NCBI RefSeq assembly: GCF_016629665.1
Contig: NZ_JAEPRQ010000001.1
Location: 744,001-808,000, forward strand
Length of the DNA: 64,000 nt
Origin: Paracoccus caeni
GTDB taxonomy: Bacteria > Pseudomonadota > Alphaproteobacteria > Rhodobacterales > Rhodobacteraceae
Direction: 5' to 3'
Positions 1-9,506 of this stretch are shown one piece after another. The stretch's first letter is position 1, and each line of letters begins with the position of its first letter. The position numbers and the translations under genes were made by a program. The notes beneath the pieces were generated by a model. That model ran no database searches. It saw only the letters and a list, made by a program, of their open reading frames with translations, and was not told where the DNA came from.

Positions 1-336
1 GAAGCAGTTGTTGAAGAAGATGTCGGCGAAGCTGGTCGAGATCACCGCGCGGATGCCGAAATCCAGCAGCGCCCAAGGCGCGTGTTCGCGCGATGATCCG
101 CAGCCGAAATTATCGCCCGCGACCAGAATTTGCGCATCACGGTAGGCGGGCTGGTTCAGCACGAAATCAGGCAGTTCATTGCCCTCGCGGTCATAGCGCA
201 TCTCGTCAAACAGGTTCACGCCAAGGCCCGAGCGTTTGATCGTTTTCAGAAACTGCTTCGGAATGATCATATCGGTGTCGATATTGACCAGCGGCATCGG
301 TGCCGCGATCCCGGTCAAAGTGGTGAATTTGTCCAT
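1..336 (-). CDS. leuD: 3-isopropylmalate dehydratase small subunit, partial
   Basis: LeuD pairs with LeuC to isomerise 2-isopropylmalate to 3-isopropylmalate in cytoplasmic leucine biosynthesis. Only the first 112 codons are in the window; the 3' end lies beyond base 1. The visible part starts [13 protein letters not shown], carries the swivel-domain signature [14 protein letters not shown] near residues 18-31 and the [13 protein letters not shown] loop near residue 80, both hallmarks of LeuD/aconitase domain 4. The ATG is preceded by AAGGAGG at a good distance, inside the 12-base gap after leuC, so the two are co-translated. Assignment is firm; only the C-terminal half is unseen. Confidence 0.95.
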   Translation of the reverse strand, partial: MDKFTTLTGIAAPMPLVNIDTDMIIPKQFLKTIKRSGLGVNLFDEMRYDREGNELPDFVLNQPAYRDAQILVAGDNFGCGSSREHAPWALLDFGIRAVISTSFADIFFNNCF

Positions 337-348
337 GATCAATCCTCC

Positions 349-1779
349 TTATGCGGGCTGGGCCGCGAATTCGCGGATATCGACCAGATGCCCGGCCACG
401 CCTGCCGCCGCGGCCATCGCAGGCGACATCAGATGGGTGCGGCCCTTGTAGCCCTGCCGCCCCTCGAAGTTCCGGTTCGAGGTCGCGGCGCAGCGTTCGC
501 CCGGCACCAACTGGTCGGGGTTCATGCCCAGACACATCGAACAACCCGCAAGCCGCCACTCAAAACCCGCATCGATGAAGATCTGGTCCAGACCCTCTTC
601 TTCCGCCTGTGCCCGCACAAGACCCGATCCCGGCACGACCATGCCGCGCACGCCCGTGGCCAGCTTGCGTCCCCGCAACACATCGGCAGCGGCGCGCAAA
701 TCCTCGATCCGGCCATTGGTGCAAGAGCCAATGAACACGGCGTCAATGGTGATATCCGTCAGCTTGGTCCCCGCCGTCAGACCCATATAGTCAAGCGAAC
801 GGCGCGCGGCCTCGATCTTGCCGCCGGTGAAGCTTTCCGGCGCCGGAACATCGGCGGTGATCGGCAGGGCGTCCTCGGGGCTGGTGCCCCATGTCACGGT
901 GGGGGCAATATCCTCGCCGCGCAGGGTCAACACCTTGTCGAAATGCGCGCCCTCTTCGGTAAAGAGCGTGCGCCACCAGGCCACTGCAGCCTCCCATTGC
1001 GCACCTTTCGGCGCATGCGGGCGGCCGTTCACATATGCGAAGGTGGTTTCATCCGGGGCGATCAGACCTGCGCGGGCACCGCCTTCGATCGCCATATTGC
1101 AGATGGTCATGCGGCCTTCCATCGACAGGCTGCGGATCACCTCTCCGCAATATTCGATGACATAGCCGGTGCCCCCCGCTGTTCCGGTCGCTGCGATGAT
1201 TGCCAGAACCACGTCCTTGGCGGTGACGCCGGGAGCAAGGCGGCCCGTCACCTCGACCTTCATGTTCTTCGATTTCTTCTGGATCAGCGTCTGCGTGGCC
1301 AGGACATGCTCGACCTCGGACGTGCCGATGCCGTGAGCCAGCGCGCCAAAGGCACCATGCGTCGCGGTATGGCTGTCACCGCAAACGACGGTCATGCCGG
1401 GCAGGGTCCAGCCCTGTTCGGGGCCGACGATATGCACGATGCCCTGCCGGATGTCGTTCACCGGATAGTAATGCACGCCGAATTCGCGGGCATTCTTGTC
1501 CAGCGCATCCACCTGAATGCGTGATTCTTCGTTGTCGATGCCCTTCTGGCGGTCCAGCGTCGTCGGCACGTTATGGTCGGGCACGGCGATGGTGCGGTCG
1601 GGGGCGTGGACCTTGCGACCGGTCATGCGCAGACCCTCGAAGGCCTGCGGGCTGGTCACCTCATGGACCAGATGGCGGTCGATGTAGAGAAGACAGGTGC
1701 CGTCTTCGGATTGTTCGACGACATGGGCGTCCCAGATTTTATCATAGAGCGTGCGCGGGGTTGCGGCGGGATTCGTCAT
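349..1779 (-). CDS. leuC: 3-isopropylmalate dehydratase large subunit
   Basis: LeuC is the iron-sulfur subunit of isopropylmalate isomerase (leucine pathway, cytoplasm). The 476-residue product has the usual length. It begins [21 protein letters not shown], includes the [15 protein letters not shown] aconitase signature, and has the three expected 4Fe-4S cysteines: C353 in GSCTNGR and C413/C416 in the CSMCLGMNP motif. leuD follows 12 bases downstream on the same strand, so they form one unit. The upstream side is a shared divergent region with rsfS. Nothing suggests a homoaconitase variant. Confidence 0.97.
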   Translation of the reverse strand: MTNPAATPRTLYDKIWDAHVVEQSEDGTCLLYIDRHLVHEVTSPQAFEGLRMTGRKVHAPDRTIAVPDHNVPTTLDRQKGIDNEESRIQVDALDKNAREFGVHYYPVNDIRQGIVHIVGPEQGWTLPGMTVVCGDSHTATHGAFGALAHGIGTSEVEHVLATQTLIQKKSKNMKVEVTGRLAPGVTAKDVVLAIIAATGTAGGTGYVIEYCGEVIRSLSMEGRMTICNMAIEGGARAGLIAPDETTFAYVNGRPHAPKGAQWEAAVAWWRTLFTEEGAHFDKVLTLRGEDIAPTVTWGTSPEDALPITADVPAPESFTGGKIEAARRSLDYMGLTAGTKLTDITIDAVFIGSCTNGRIEDLRAAADVLRGRKLATGVRGMVVPGSGLVRAQAEEEGLDQIFIDAGFEWRLAGCSMCLGMNPDQLVPGERCAATSNRNFEGRQGYKGRTHLMSPAMAAAAGVAGHLVDIREFAAQPA

Positions 1780-2169
1780 GGCTCTTGGCTTTCGGCTTAG
1801 ATGCGAATGAATGTGGGTGTTTGGCGGGTGCGCGCAAGAAGGCGCGGCCCGGTCAGCCCCGTGCCGTCACGCAAAGCGCTTCGCCAAAGAACCTCGAAGG
1901 CAGGCGCGCGCGGTCATGGATGTCGAAATAGATGAACCCGGACATAGACCCTATTTACGGCGGAACGGCCCGTCGCGCAATATCGTGGCAAAATTGTGCT
2001 GCCCTCGCGTCATCGTTTCCTTTGCCCTCATTGAGATGGCCCGAAAAGATGCTATCTTTAACATATCCCCTGCGCCGGGGGTTGATCGGCGCGCTGACCG
2101 GAGGATGGAACCCTGTCAAAAGACGTCTCGCCGGCCTCTGGGCCTGCCGCGACCAACGCGGGCAATGCA
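1780..2169. other. divergent intergenic region leuC/rsfS
   Basis: About 390 bases separate the leuC start from the TTG start proposed for rsfS (333 if the CTG at 2113 is used). No credible gene is seen. It must hold the leuC promoter on the minus strand and the rsfS promoter on the plus strand (see 2031-2058). A GGAGG lies at 2100-2104, eight bases before the CTG at 2113. I saw no leader peptide rich in leucine codons and no obvious attenuator hairpin. Confidence 0.6.
2031..2058 (+). promoter_or_regulatory. candidate sigma-70 promoter of rsfS
   Basis: TTGAGA (2031-2036) and TATCTT (2053-2058) are separated by 16 bases, directly upstream of the rsfS-rlmH pair. The match is reasonable for a housekeeping promoter, but no transcript data support it. 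Confidence 0.4.
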
Positions 2170-2535
2170 TTGAGCAGCGATCAATTGCTGGCCCGTATCC
2201 TGACATCTCTGGAAGACGACAAGGCCGAAGATATCGTCACGATCGACCTGCGTGGTCGTTCGTCGATGGCTGACCATATGGTCATCGCCTCGGGCCGGTC
2301 CTCGCGCCAGGTTGCCGCCATTGCCGAAAAACTGGCCGAGCGTTTCAAGGAACAGACCGGCCGTTCGCCCCGGATCGAGGGGAAGGATGCCGGTGACTGG
2401 GTGCTGATCGACACCGACGATGTGATCGTCCATGTCTTCCGCCCGGAAGTGCGCGAATTCTATCAGCTCGAAAAGATGTGGATGCCCTCGGACGCGCTTG
2501 CGCGCGTGCGTGAAGGCGCCCCTTCGCAGCACTAG
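2170..2535 (+). CDS. rsfS: ribosome silencing factor RsfS
   Basis: RsfS (Iojap/YbeB family) binds protein L14 of the large ribosomal subunit and blocks subunit joining when nutrients are short. The 121-residue product contains the family core, with DDKAEDIVTIDLRG near residue 15 and the SSMADHMVIASGRSSRQV segment near residue 30, then a GDWVLIDTDDVIVHVF motif near residue 75. rlmH follows 15 bases later, the usual partner. The start is uncertain. An in-frame TGA at 2095-2097 limits the N-terminus. TTG at 2170 fits the family length but lacks a ribosome site, while CTG at 2113 has GGAGG eight bases upstream and would add 19 residues. No in-frame ATG or GTG is available between the stop and 2170. 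Confidence 0.93.
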   Translation: MSSDQLLARILTSLEDDKAEDIVTIDLRGRSSMADHMVIASGRSSRQVAAIAEKLAERFKEQTGRSPRIEGKDAGDWVLIDTDDVIVHVFRPEVREFYQLEKMWMPSDALARVREGAPSQH

Positions 2536-2550
2536 GATCGGGCACGGCCC

Positions 2551-3018
2551 ATGCGAATCGACATCGCAGCCGTAGGTCGGCTGCGCGGCGGAGCCGAGTC
2601 CGATCTGGTCAGCGATTATCTGGACCGCTTCGCCCGCACCGGCCGCCCGCTGGGCCTGCCCGCCGTCAATATCATCGAGGTCGAGGACAAGCGCGGTGGC
2701 GGTATGGCTGCCGAGGCCGATCTGTTGGCCCGAGCCATTCCGGCAAGTTCGGCCCTGATCGTCATGGATGAACGCGGACAACAGCCGACTTCGCCCGAAT
2801 TTGCCACAAGGATCGCCGGTTATCGCGATCAGGCCCGCGACATCTGTCTTGTGATCGGTGGGGCCGACGGGCTGGACCCGTCGATCCGCGCCCGTGCCGA
2901 TTGGCAGATCAGCTTCGGCCGGATGGTCTGGCCGCATATGCTGGTTCGGGTGATGCTGGCCGAACAGCTTTACCGTGCGGCCACCATTCTTGCCGGGTCG
3001 CCCTATCATCGCGTCTGA
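2551..3018 (+). CDS. rlmH: 23S rRNA pseudouridine-1915 N3-methyltransferase
   Basis: RlmH is a SPOUT-family enzyme that methylates pseudouridine 1915 in helix 69 of 23S rRNA in the assembled 70S ribosome, using S-adenosylmethionine. The 155-residue product is the family length. It shows ALIVMDERG near residue 70, the knotted SAM site LVIGGADGLDP near residues 100-110, and the diagnostic C-terminal PYHR. It sits 15 bases after rsfS, as in many alphaproteobacteria, so both ribosome-related genes are probably co-transcribed. Confidence 0.97.
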   Translation: MRIDIAAVGRLRGGAESDLVSDYLDRFARTGRPLGLPAVNIIEVEDKRGGGMAAEADLLARAIPASSALIVMDERGQQPTSPEFATRIAGYRDQARDICLVIGGADGLDPSIRARADWQISFGRMVWPHMLVRVMLAEQLYRAATILAGSPYHRV

Positions 3019-3020
3019 CG

Positions 3021-3056
3021 CCTTCTCTTCAGGACGTGCCTTCTCTTCAGGACGTG
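3021..3056 (+). repeat. 18-bp perfect tandem duplication
   Basis: The unit CCTTCTCTTCAGGACGTG occurs twice head to tail (3021-3038 and 3039-3056), starting three bases after the rlmH stop. It lies in the spacer before gpmI and is a simple recent duplication. Confidence 0.9.
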
Positions 3057-3143
3057 AACGAATCGCGCGGGGCCTTGCGTCGTGACAGGTTGCCCGACCG
3101 CGCAGGCAGGCGTAACAAGGCGCAAAGCATGACGAGGGGCAAT

Positions 3144-4661
3144 ATGACGAAACCGGTGATCCTGTGCATTCTCGACGGTTGGGGAACTTCGGACCGTCCC
3201 GAACAAAGCGCGCCGGATCAGGCGAGGACGCCGAACTATGATCGCCTTATTGCCGAATGCCCGCATGCGACGCTGACCACTTTCGGGCCTGATGTGGGGC
3301 TGCCCACCGGACAGATGGGCAATTCCGAGGTCGGCCACACCAATATCGGCGCAGGCCGCGTGGTTGCGATGGATCTGGGCCAGATCGATCTTGCCATCGA
3401 GGATGGCAGCTTTCTGAAGAACGAGGCGCTTGGGGTTTTCATTGAGAAGATGAAGGCCAGCGGTGGGACCGCGCATCTGATGGGTGTAGTGTCCGATGGC
3501 GGGGTGCATGGGCATATCCAGCATGTCCTGGCCGCCGTCCGCGCGGTGACAGCGGCGGGTATTCCCGTTACCGTCCACGCCATTACTGATGGCCGTGACG
3601 TTCCTCCTCAATCGGCGATGGGCTTTATCACCGAATTACAGGGCAATCTGCCCGACAGCGCACGGATCGGCACGGTGATTGGGCGTTACTACGCGATGGA
3701 TCGCGACAATCGGTGGGAGCGGGTGGAGCGCGCTTATCGTGCCATCGTCGCCGGGACAGGCGAAAGCGCTGAATCCGCCGATGCCGCAGTTGCCGATTCC
3801 TATCGCAAGGGCGAATACGACGAATTCATCCAACCCTATATCATCGACGGCTATAATGGCGCCTTGGATGGGGACGGATTTTTCTGCCTCAATTTCCGTG
3901 CCGACCGCGCCCGCGAAATCCTTGCCGCTTTGGCCGACAGCGATTTTGACGCCTTCGATGTCAGCGACCGGCCTGAATGGACGGCGGCCCTTGGCATGGT
4001 TGATTACAGCGATCGCCACAATCTCTACATGACTTCTGCCTATCCCAAACGGCGGGTCGTCAACACGCTGGGCGCTTGGGTCGCGCAGAAGGGGCTGCGG
4101 CAGTTTCGTCTGGCCGAGACCGAGAAATACCCCCATGTCACCTTCTTCCTGAACGGCGGCAAGGAAGCCCCCGAACCCGGCGAAGACCGGTTCATGCCGC
4201 AAAGCCCGAAGGTCGCGACCTATGATCTGGCGCCGGAAATGGCCGCCTTTGAAGTCGCGGACAAGCTGGTCGAGGCGATCGAGGCCCAATATGACCTGAT
4301 TGTCGTCAACTTCGCCAATCCCGATATGGTCGGCCATACCGGCAGCCTGCCCGCCGCGATGCGCGCCTGCGAGGCGGTCGATCAGGGGCTTGGCCGAATG
4401 ATCGAAGCGCTGGATCGCGTGGGCGGTGCGGCGGTAATCTGCGCCGATCACGGCAATTGCGAGACGATGGTGGACCCGGTTTCGGGCGGCCCGCATACCG
4501 CGCATACTGTGAACCCTGTTCCGGTGATCGTCTATAACGGCCCGGCAGGGGCGACGGTGCGCAAAGGGCGTCTGGCCGATCTGGCCCCGACCGTTCTGCA
4601 ACTGATGGGCTTGGACAAGCCCGCCGAGATGACCGGCGAAAGCCTGATCGTGACCGCATGA
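3144..4661 (+). CDS. gpmI: 2,3-bisphosphoglycerate-independent phosphoglycerate mutase
   Basis: GpmI interconverts 3- and 2-phosphoglycerate in glycolysis and gluconeogenesis through a phosphoserine intermediate and two manganese ions. The 505-residue product has the normal length. It starts MTKPVILCILDGWG with the first metal-binding Asp. The nucleophile is S61 in TGQMGNSEVGHTN, and metal ligands are visible in CADHGN (D435-H436). I chose ATG 3144 because GAGGGG lies just upstream; ATG 3129, five codons earlier, is possible. The stop overlaps the next start in ATGA, so the EnvC-like gene is translationally coupled. Confidence 0.96.
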   Translation: MTKPVILCILDGWGTSDRPEQSAPDQARTPNYDRLIAECPHATLTTFGPDVGLPTGQMGNSEVGHTNIGAGRVVAMDLGQIDLAIEDGSFLKNEALGVFIEKMKASGGTAHLMGVVSDGGVHGHIQHVLAAVRAVTAAGIPVTVHAITDGRDVPPQSAMGFITELQGNLPDSARIGTVIGRYYAMDRDNRWERVERAYRAIVAGTGESAESADAAVADSYRKGEYDEFIQPYIIDGYNGALDGDGFFCLNFRADRAREILAALADSDFDAFDVSDRPEWTAALGMVDYSDRHNLYMTSAYPKRRVVNTLGAWVAQKGLRQFRLAETEKYPHVTFFLNGGKEAPEPGEDRFMPQSPKVATYDLAPEMAAFEVADKLVEAIEAQYDLIVVNFANPDMVGHTGSLPAAMRACEAVDQGLGRMIEALDRVGGAAVICADHGNCETMVDPVSGGPHTAHTVNPVPVIVYNGPAGATVRKGRLADLAPTVLQLMGLDKPAEMTGESLIVTA

Positions 4662-5854
4662 TCGCTCGTTTTCTGTTTCCGGTCCTGTTGAGTGCTTGTC
4701 TGACCGTCACGCCCGTCGTGGCGCAGGATGAGGCTGAAGGCGATCTGTCGCCTGCCTCTCAGGCGGTGATCGACGCACAGGGTGCGGCGGCGCAACTTCG
4801 CGACTCGATTGGCAAACTGTCCGAGGCGGTGACCGCGGACGATCAGGTGGTCGCCCTGACCGAAGTGATCCGGGGTTACGAGCAGGGGCTGGCCGCTTTG
4901 CGCGACGGCCTGCGTGAGGCAAGCTCCCGCGAGGAGGAATTGCAGCAGCGGTTCGAGACGCAGCGCACCCGCCTTGCAAGCGTGCTTGGGGCAATGACCG
5001 CTTTGCAGCAATCGCCGGAATCGACGATGCTGCTGCATCCGGCGGGGGCGCTGGCCAATGCGCGTTCGGGGATGATCCTCTCGGATGTGACGCCCGGCCT
5101 GCGGGCCGAGGCAGAGCAGTTGCAGACCAGCCTTGAGGAAATCGCGACGGTGCGCGAATTGCAGGCAGGCGCTGCCACGATGCTGGGCGAGGGATTGGGC
5201 GCGGTGCAAGAGGCGCGCAGGTTGCTGGCCAGCGCGGTTACCGACCGCTCCAGCATGCCGATCCGCTTCGCCGACGCGCCGGAAGAGCTGCAAAAGCTGC
5301 GCGACGCGGCGCAGAGCCTTGATGATTTTGCCAGCGGCGTCAGCAAGATGCAGGCCGATGTCGGCCCGCCGATCAGCGATTTCGAGGGCGCGGCAGGTAG
5401 CCTGTCCTTGCCGGTGGTGGGCACCGTGATGCGGCCCTATGATCAACCGGATGCGGCGGGTGTGCGTCGTCCCGGCTGGGTTATCGCGACGCCGCCTGCC
5501 GCTTTGGTCACCACGCCATGGTCGGCAACGATCCGCTATCGCGGGCCGCTGCTGGATTACGGCAATGTGATGATTATCGAGCCCGCGCGTGGCTATCTTC
5601 TGGTATTCGCGGGAATGTCGCAGGTCTTCGGCGAGGTGGGCGATGTGCTGAATGCGGGTGAGCCGCTGGGCCTGATGGGCGGCTCGGAAGTCTCGGCACA
5701 GGAATTTGGTGCGCAATTCGTCGCCGACGCGGCTCGGGGCGGAGATGCAGGGCAAAGCGAAAGCCTGTATCTGGAACTGCGCAAGGGTCAGGAAACACTG
5801 GACCCGGCGGCTTGGTTCGTGCTGAATCCCGTCGTGGAGCCTGAACAGGATTGA
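4658..5854 (+). CDS. EnvC-like murein hydrolase activator (degenerate LytM)
   Basis: EnvC-type proteins sit in the periplasm and activate cell-wall amidases at the division site. The 398-residue product has a signal peptide (residues 1-23, ending VVAQ), a long Ala/Glu/Gln-rich coiled coil over roughly residues 25-230, and a C-terminal LytM/M23-like domain from about residue 250. That domain keeps the YGNVMIIEPARGYLLVFAGMS core and GDVLNAGEPLGLMG, but the zinc-binding histidines are gone (AGMS replaces the usual AHLS). It is therefore a non-catalytic activator, as known for EnvC. It overlaps gpmI by four bases and precedes ctpA by 16, a typical alphaproteobacterial order. Confidence 0.88.
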   Translation: MIARFLFPVLLSACLTVTPVVAQDEAEGDLSPASQAVIDAQGAAAQLRDSIGKLSEAVTADDQVVALTEVIRGYEQGLAALRDGLREASSREEELQQRFETQRTRLASVLGAMTALQQSPESTMLLHPAGALANARSGMILSDVTPGLRAEAEQLQTSLEEIATVRELQAGAATMLGEGLGAVQEARRLLASAVTDRSSMPIRFADAPEELQKLRDAAQSLDDFASGVSKMQADVGPPISDFEGAAGSLSLPVVGTVMRPYDQPDAAGVRRPGWVIATPPAALVTTPWSATIRYRGPLLDYGNVMIIEPARGYLLVFAGMSQVFGEVGDVLNAGEPLGLMGGSEVSAQEFGAQFVADAARGGDAGQSESLYLELRKGQETLDPAAWFVLNPVVEPEQD

Positions 5855-5870
5855 GGCAGGAAAGGCCGAT

Positions 5871-7313
5871 ATGAAACACTATCTGATCGCCGGCATCGGC
5901 GGTGTGCTTGCAGGAGCGCTGCTGACGACCCAGATCGCCGGCCCCCTTGTCGCGCAGGAAACGGGCGACAACGCATCGATCTATGAGCAGCTTGAGCTGT
6001 TCGGCAATGTCTTTGAACGGGTGCGTGCCGATTATGTCGAGGCCCCTAGCGACAAGGAACTGATCGAGGCCGCGATTAACGGCATGCTGACCTCGCTTGA
6101 TCCGCACAGCTCGTTCCTGTCGGCAAACGATTACGAGGACATGCAGACCCAGACCCGCGGCAGCTTTGGCGGCCTTGGGATCGAGGTCAGCCAGGAAGAC
6201 GGTCTGGTCAAGGTCGTCTCGCCGATCGACGACACGCCTGCGGCAGAGGCCGGGGTGCAATCGGGCGATTTCATCACCCATGTAAACGGCGAATCGCTGA
6301 TGGGGCTGACGCTGGATCAGGCGGTGGACATGATGCGCGGCCCGGTCGGCAGCGAGATCACCGTCACCCTTCTGCGCGAAGGCGAGACCGAGCCTTTCGA
6401 TCTGACCATGACCCGCGACACGATCAAACTGACCGTCGTTCGCACCCGGATCGAGGGTCACGCGGTCGTTCTGCGCGTCTCGACCTTCAACGACGAGACC
6501 TATGACACGCTGAAGGTCGAGCTTGAGAAAGCCGTCGCCGAGGCGGGCGGGATCGAGAAGGTCACCGGCTTCGTGCTGGATCTGCGGAACAATCCGGGCG
6601 GATTGCTGAATCAGGCGATCAGCGTTTCGGATGCCTTCCTTGACGCGGGCGAGATCGTCTCGACCCGTGGCCGTCACCCGGAAGAAAGCGAACGCTGGAA
6701 CGCGGAAGAGGGCGATCTGGCGCAGGGCAAGCCGATGGTGGTGCTGACCAATGGCGGGTCCGCCAGTGCGTCCGAGATCGTCGCCGGTGCATTGCAGGAT
6801 CACCGTCGGGCGATCGTCGTGGGCGAAAAGACCTTCGGCAAAGGCTCGGTCCAGACCGTCATGCCGGTGACGCAGGACAGCGCCATCCGTCTGACCACGG
6901 CGCGCTATTACACGCCGTCGGGCCGCTCGATCCAGTCGCTTGGCATCCAGCCCGACATTCTGGTCGCCCAACCGCCGCGCCCGCCCGTCAACGAGGACGA
7001 AGAGGCCGAGAACGGTCCGCGCAGCCAGTCGAATTTCGGTCGCTCCGAGGCCGATCTGCGTGGCGCGCTGAGCAACGATTCCGTGTCCGACGAAGAGAAA
7101 AGCCAGATCGAGCAGGAGAAAGCCGAGGTCGAAGCGACCGCGAAGCTGCGCGATGAGGATTACCAGTTGGCCTATGCGGTCGATATCCTCAAAGGCTTGG
7201 CTGCCGTCGATTTCCGTGCCGATCAGGTGCAGCCCGCACAGACACCCGCCGTCACCGGCGAGGGATCTGGCGCGGGCGAGGGTGGTGCCGACGCCTCAGG
7301 CAATGACGGCTGA
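5871..7313 (+). CDS. ctpA: S41 carboxy-terminal processing protease
   Basis: CtpA is a periplasmic Ser/Lys protease that trims the C-termini of exported proteins and cell-wall enzymes. The 480-residue product has an N-terminal signal or anchor (residues 1-27), a PDZ domain around residues 85-165 with [11 protein letters not shown] and the AEAGVQSGD turn, and the S41 catalytic core. Aligning with the known Ser-Asp-Lys spacing gives S299 (in GGSASASE), D310 and K324 (in FGKGSVQ). The C-terminal tail after residue 365 is acidic and low in complexity. It follows the EnvC-like gene by 16 bases and overlaps rppH. Confidence 0.95.
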   Translation: MKHYLIAGIGGVLAGALLTTQIAGPLVAQETGDNASIYEQLELFGNVFERVRADYVEAPSDKELIEAAINGMLTSLDPHSSFLSANDYEDMQTQTRGSFGGLGIEVSQEDGLVKVVSPIDDTPAAEAGVQSGDFITHVNGESLMGLTLDQAVDMMRGPVGSEITVTLLREGETEPFDLTMTRDTIKLTVVRTRIEGHAVVLRVSTFNDETYDTLKVELEKAVAEAGGIEKVTGFVLDLRNNPGGLLNQAISVSDAFLDAGEIVSTRGRHPEESERWNAEEGDLAQGKPMVVLTNGGSASASEIVAGALQDHRRAIVVGEKTFGKGSVQTVMPVTQDSAIRLTTARYYTPSGRSIQSLGIQPDILVAQPPRPPVNEDEEAENGPRSQSNFGRSEADLRGALSNDSVSDEEKSQIEQEKAEVEATAKLRDEDYQLAYAVDILKGLAAVDFRADQVQPAQTPAVTGEGSGAGEGGADASGNDG

Positions 7314-7818
7314 TCCTGCGATGGCGCAAGACGAAAGTGAAATCCGCGGGCCGGGGGGGCTTCCCTACCGGCCCTGCGCCGGGGTGGTCCTGATTAACGA
7401 CGAAGGCCGGATTTTTGCCGGTCAGCGGATCGAGATGCAGGGCGCGTGGCAGATGCCGCAAGGCGGGATCGACAAGGGCGAAGAGCCGTTGCAGGCCGCA
7501 TTGCGCGAACTGGTCGAGGAAACCGGGGTCTCACCCGACAAGGTCGAGGTTCTGGGCGCAACCTCCGACTGGGTCTATTACGATCTGCCGCCCGAACTGC
7601 TGGGCAAGGCATGGAAGGGCAAATATGGCGGCCAGCGCCAGATTTGGGTGCTGATGCGTTTCACCGGCAGCGATGCCGATATCCGCATCGATACCGACCA
7701 TCCCGAGTTCGACAAATGGTGCTGGATCGGCGCTGACGACCTGCTGGACAACATCGTGCCCTTCAAGCGCGACGTTTATGCACAGGTCATCGCGGCCTTC
7801 CGCGACCATCTCGCCTAG
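7303..7818 (+). CDS. rppH: RNA pyrophosphohydrolase (Nudix)
   Basis: RppH removes pyrophosphate from 5'-triphosphorylated transcripts and so triggers RNase E decay; some relatives act on dinucleoside polyphosphates. The protein contains [13 protein letters not shown], the [12 protein letters not shown] segment and a complete Nudix box (G-x5-E-x7-RELVEETG), followed by the RppH-type WVYYDLP and [14 protein letters not shown] motifs. I place the start at ATG 7303, inside the 3' end of ctpA, which gives 171 residues; ATG 7321 would give 165. Neither start has a strong ribosome site. A hairpin eight bases after the stop closes the unit. Confidence 0.94.
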   Translation: MTADPAMAQDESEIRGPGGLPYRPCAGVVLINDEGRIFAGQRIEMQGAWQMPQGGIDKGEEPLQAALRELVEETGVSPDKVEVLGATSDWVYYDLPPELLGKAWKGKYGGQRQIWVLMRFTGSDADIRIDTDHPEFDKWCWIGADDLLDNIVPFKRDVYAQVIAAFRDHLA

Positions 7819-7825
7819 GTTCGGT

Positions 7826-7848
7826 CCGCGCCGTAGCTATTGGCGCGG
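7826..7848 (+). terminator. hairpin after rppH
   Basis: CCGCGCC (7826-7832) pairs perfectly with GGCGCGG (7842-7848) around a 9-base loop. It lies between the convergent rppH and lipoprotein genes. The T-rich tail is weak (AAGGTCTGTTT), so termination strength is unknown. Confidence 0.5.
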
Positions 7849-7861
7849 AAGGTCTGTTTGC

Positions 7862-8104
7862 TCAGCTTGACCCGCCCTGTTGGCGACGCCCTTCGGCCCG
7901 ACAGAGATTGTCTGCCTCGGTCACGCTCATCCCGTTCGGACGGTCGGTCGAGCGATCCCAATCAAGCATGTTTTTGGTGTAAAGCTGGCAGGTGACCGGG
8001 CCTTGCGGCGAGTCCACCGTAACCGGCGCGGATTCGAATTGCTGCGGCGAACAGGCCGCGAGCGAAACTGCCAGCGCACCAAGGGCAATGAGTTTTTTCG
8101 TCAC
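7862..8104 (-). CDS. small putative lipoprotein
   Basis: An 80-residue protein with a classic lipoprotein signal: MTKKLIALGALAVSLAAC, with the lipobox cysteine at residue 18. The mature part is short and has two further cysteines (in PVTCQLY and DNLCRAEG), which could form one disulfide. No family is recognised. The gene is convergent with rppH. AGGA sits upstream of the ATG, and the 142 bases upstream are comparatively AT-rich and should hold its promoter. An outer- or inner-membrane lipoprotein is the safe reading; its role cannot be told from sequence. Confidence 0.75.
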   Translation of the reverse strand: MTKKLIALGALAVSLAACSPQQFESAPVTVDSPQGPVTCQLYTKNMLDWDRSTDRPNGMSVTEADNLCRAEGRRQQGGSS

Positions 8105-8246
8105 GATGATAATCCTGTGTCAGCGTCAATAATGCAATCATAGCACGATAGACGCTGCAAATAATCAATCTGAACAAATAGATATATTTTCTGCGGCAAA
8201 CCTCCGGGACAGCAGGATTTGCTGCCCCGGAAATACGCAAACTGCC

Positions 8247-9506
8247 TTAACGGCGCAGTTGATCCAGCAGGACAGAGGTCGGATATCCGTCCGGTGTCAC
8301 GCCGATCGAACGCTGATAGGCCGAGACCGATTCCATCGTCGCCGAGCCGAAGAGACCGTCGATTTCGCCCTGATAGAAGCCCTTCTGCGCCAACCTGCGC
8401 TGAATTTCCTCGCGCTCGTTGGTCGAAAGCGGGCGGTCGGTGCGCGGCCATGCGCCCTGAATGCCCGACCGCCCGGCGATCCGCTCGCCCAGGAAGGCCA
8501 CGCCAAGCGCGTAGTTGTCCGAGTTGTTGTAGCGCAGGATCGAGCGGAAGTTGTCGAGGATCAGGAAGGCCGGGCCACGCGCGCCCGCCGGCATGATGAT
8601 CGAGCCGTTCCCGTTGGGAAGCGACCCACCACCGATCCGCCGCACGCCTTGCGACGACCAATCGCCACTGGATCTGCGGGTGCCCTTGCCGATCAGGCCC
8701 ATGTTGAAGTTCGAGGGCAGTTGCACCTCGGCCCCCCATGCCTGTCCGGGCACCCAGCCATTGCGGCGCAGGTAATTCGCGGTCGAGGCAAGCGAGTCGG
8801 TCGGATCTTCGGACCAGATGTCGCGGCGACCATCGCCGGTGAAATCGACGGCGTAATCCAGATAAGAGGTCGGCATGAACTGCGTATGGCCCATCGCGCC
8901 CGCCCAGCTTCCCAGCATGTGCTGCGGGTCGGTATCGCCTGCCTGCAGGATTTTCAGCGCCGCGATCAACTGGTTCTGGAACATCTCGCCGCGCCGCCCG
9001 TCATAGGCCAGCGTCGTCAGCGACGGAATGATCTGCATCTTGCCGCGATTGGCGCCGAAGTTCGATTCCATCCCCCAGACGGCCAGCACGATTTCGCGCG
9101 GAACGCCGTAACGGGCCTCGATCGCGGACAATGCGCTGCTGAGCTGCGAGGCTTTCTGACGACCGGTGGTGATCCGAACTTCGGACACGGCGCTGTCCAG
9201 ATACAGCCAGACCGGGCGCGAGAATTCGGCCTGCCGACGATCCAGACGGATCACCTCTGGGTTGTAGCGAGCGAATTGCATCGCCCGGTCATAGGTCGCG
9301 GCGGAAACGCCTGAGGACAGGGCGCGGGCCCGGAAACTTTGGACAAAGCGCTGCAGACCGGCCTCATCACCCGCCGAGGCAGCAGGGATCGGGGCAACTT
9401 CTACCGGACCGGCGGCGGAAAAGCCGGGGCTGCGGTTCAGCGGAGCGGCGCATGCGGCCAGGGCTCCGATCAGGACGGAGGAGGTGAATACGCGGATGAA
9501 AGCCAT
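8247..9506 (-). CDS. lytic murein transglycosylase with PG-binding domain
   Basis: This enzyme cleaves the MurNAc-GlcNAc bond of peptidoglycan to give 1,6-anhydro ends (MltB/SltB type, GH103). The 419-residue product has a lipoprotein-like signal (lipobox near LAAC, residues 16-19). The catalytic domain has E147 in VWGMESNFGANRGK, followed by GSWAGAMGHTQFMPTSY and YLRRNGWVPGQAWG. A C-terminal peptidoglycan_binding_1 domain (about residues 365-419) contains RRLAQKGFYQGEIDGLFGS. It stands alone on the minus strand. Family assignment is firm; the exact paralogue is not. Confidence 0.93.
   Translation of the reverse strand: MAFIRVFTSSVLIGALAACAAPLNRSPGFSAAGPVEVAPIPAASAGDEAGLQRFVQSFRARALSSGVSAATYDRAMQFARYNPEVIRLDRRQAEFSRPVWLYLDSAVSEVRITTGRQKASQLSSALSAIEARYGVPREIVLAVWGMESNFGANRGKMQIIPSLTTLAYDGRRGEMFQNQLIAALKILQAGDTDPQHMLGSWAGAMGHTQFMPTSYLDYAVDFTGDGRRDIWSEDPTDSLASTANYLRRNGWVPGQAWGAEVQLPSNFNMGLIGKGTRRSSGDWSSQGVRRIGGGSLPNGNGSIIMPAGARGPAFLILDNFRSILRYNNSDNYALGVAFLGERIAGRSGIQGAWPRTDRPLSTNEREEIQRRLAQKGFYQGEIDGLFGSATMESVSAYQRSIGVTPDGYPTSVLLDQLRR

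Noticed and set aside
130-1524. Long plus-strand open frame opposite leuC
   Set aside because: It is antisense to a clear leuC reading frame and has no family resemblance; high GC leaves the opposite strand open.
3021-3056. CRISPR array
   Set aside because: Only two directly adjacent 18-bp units with no spacer; a simple tandem duplication.
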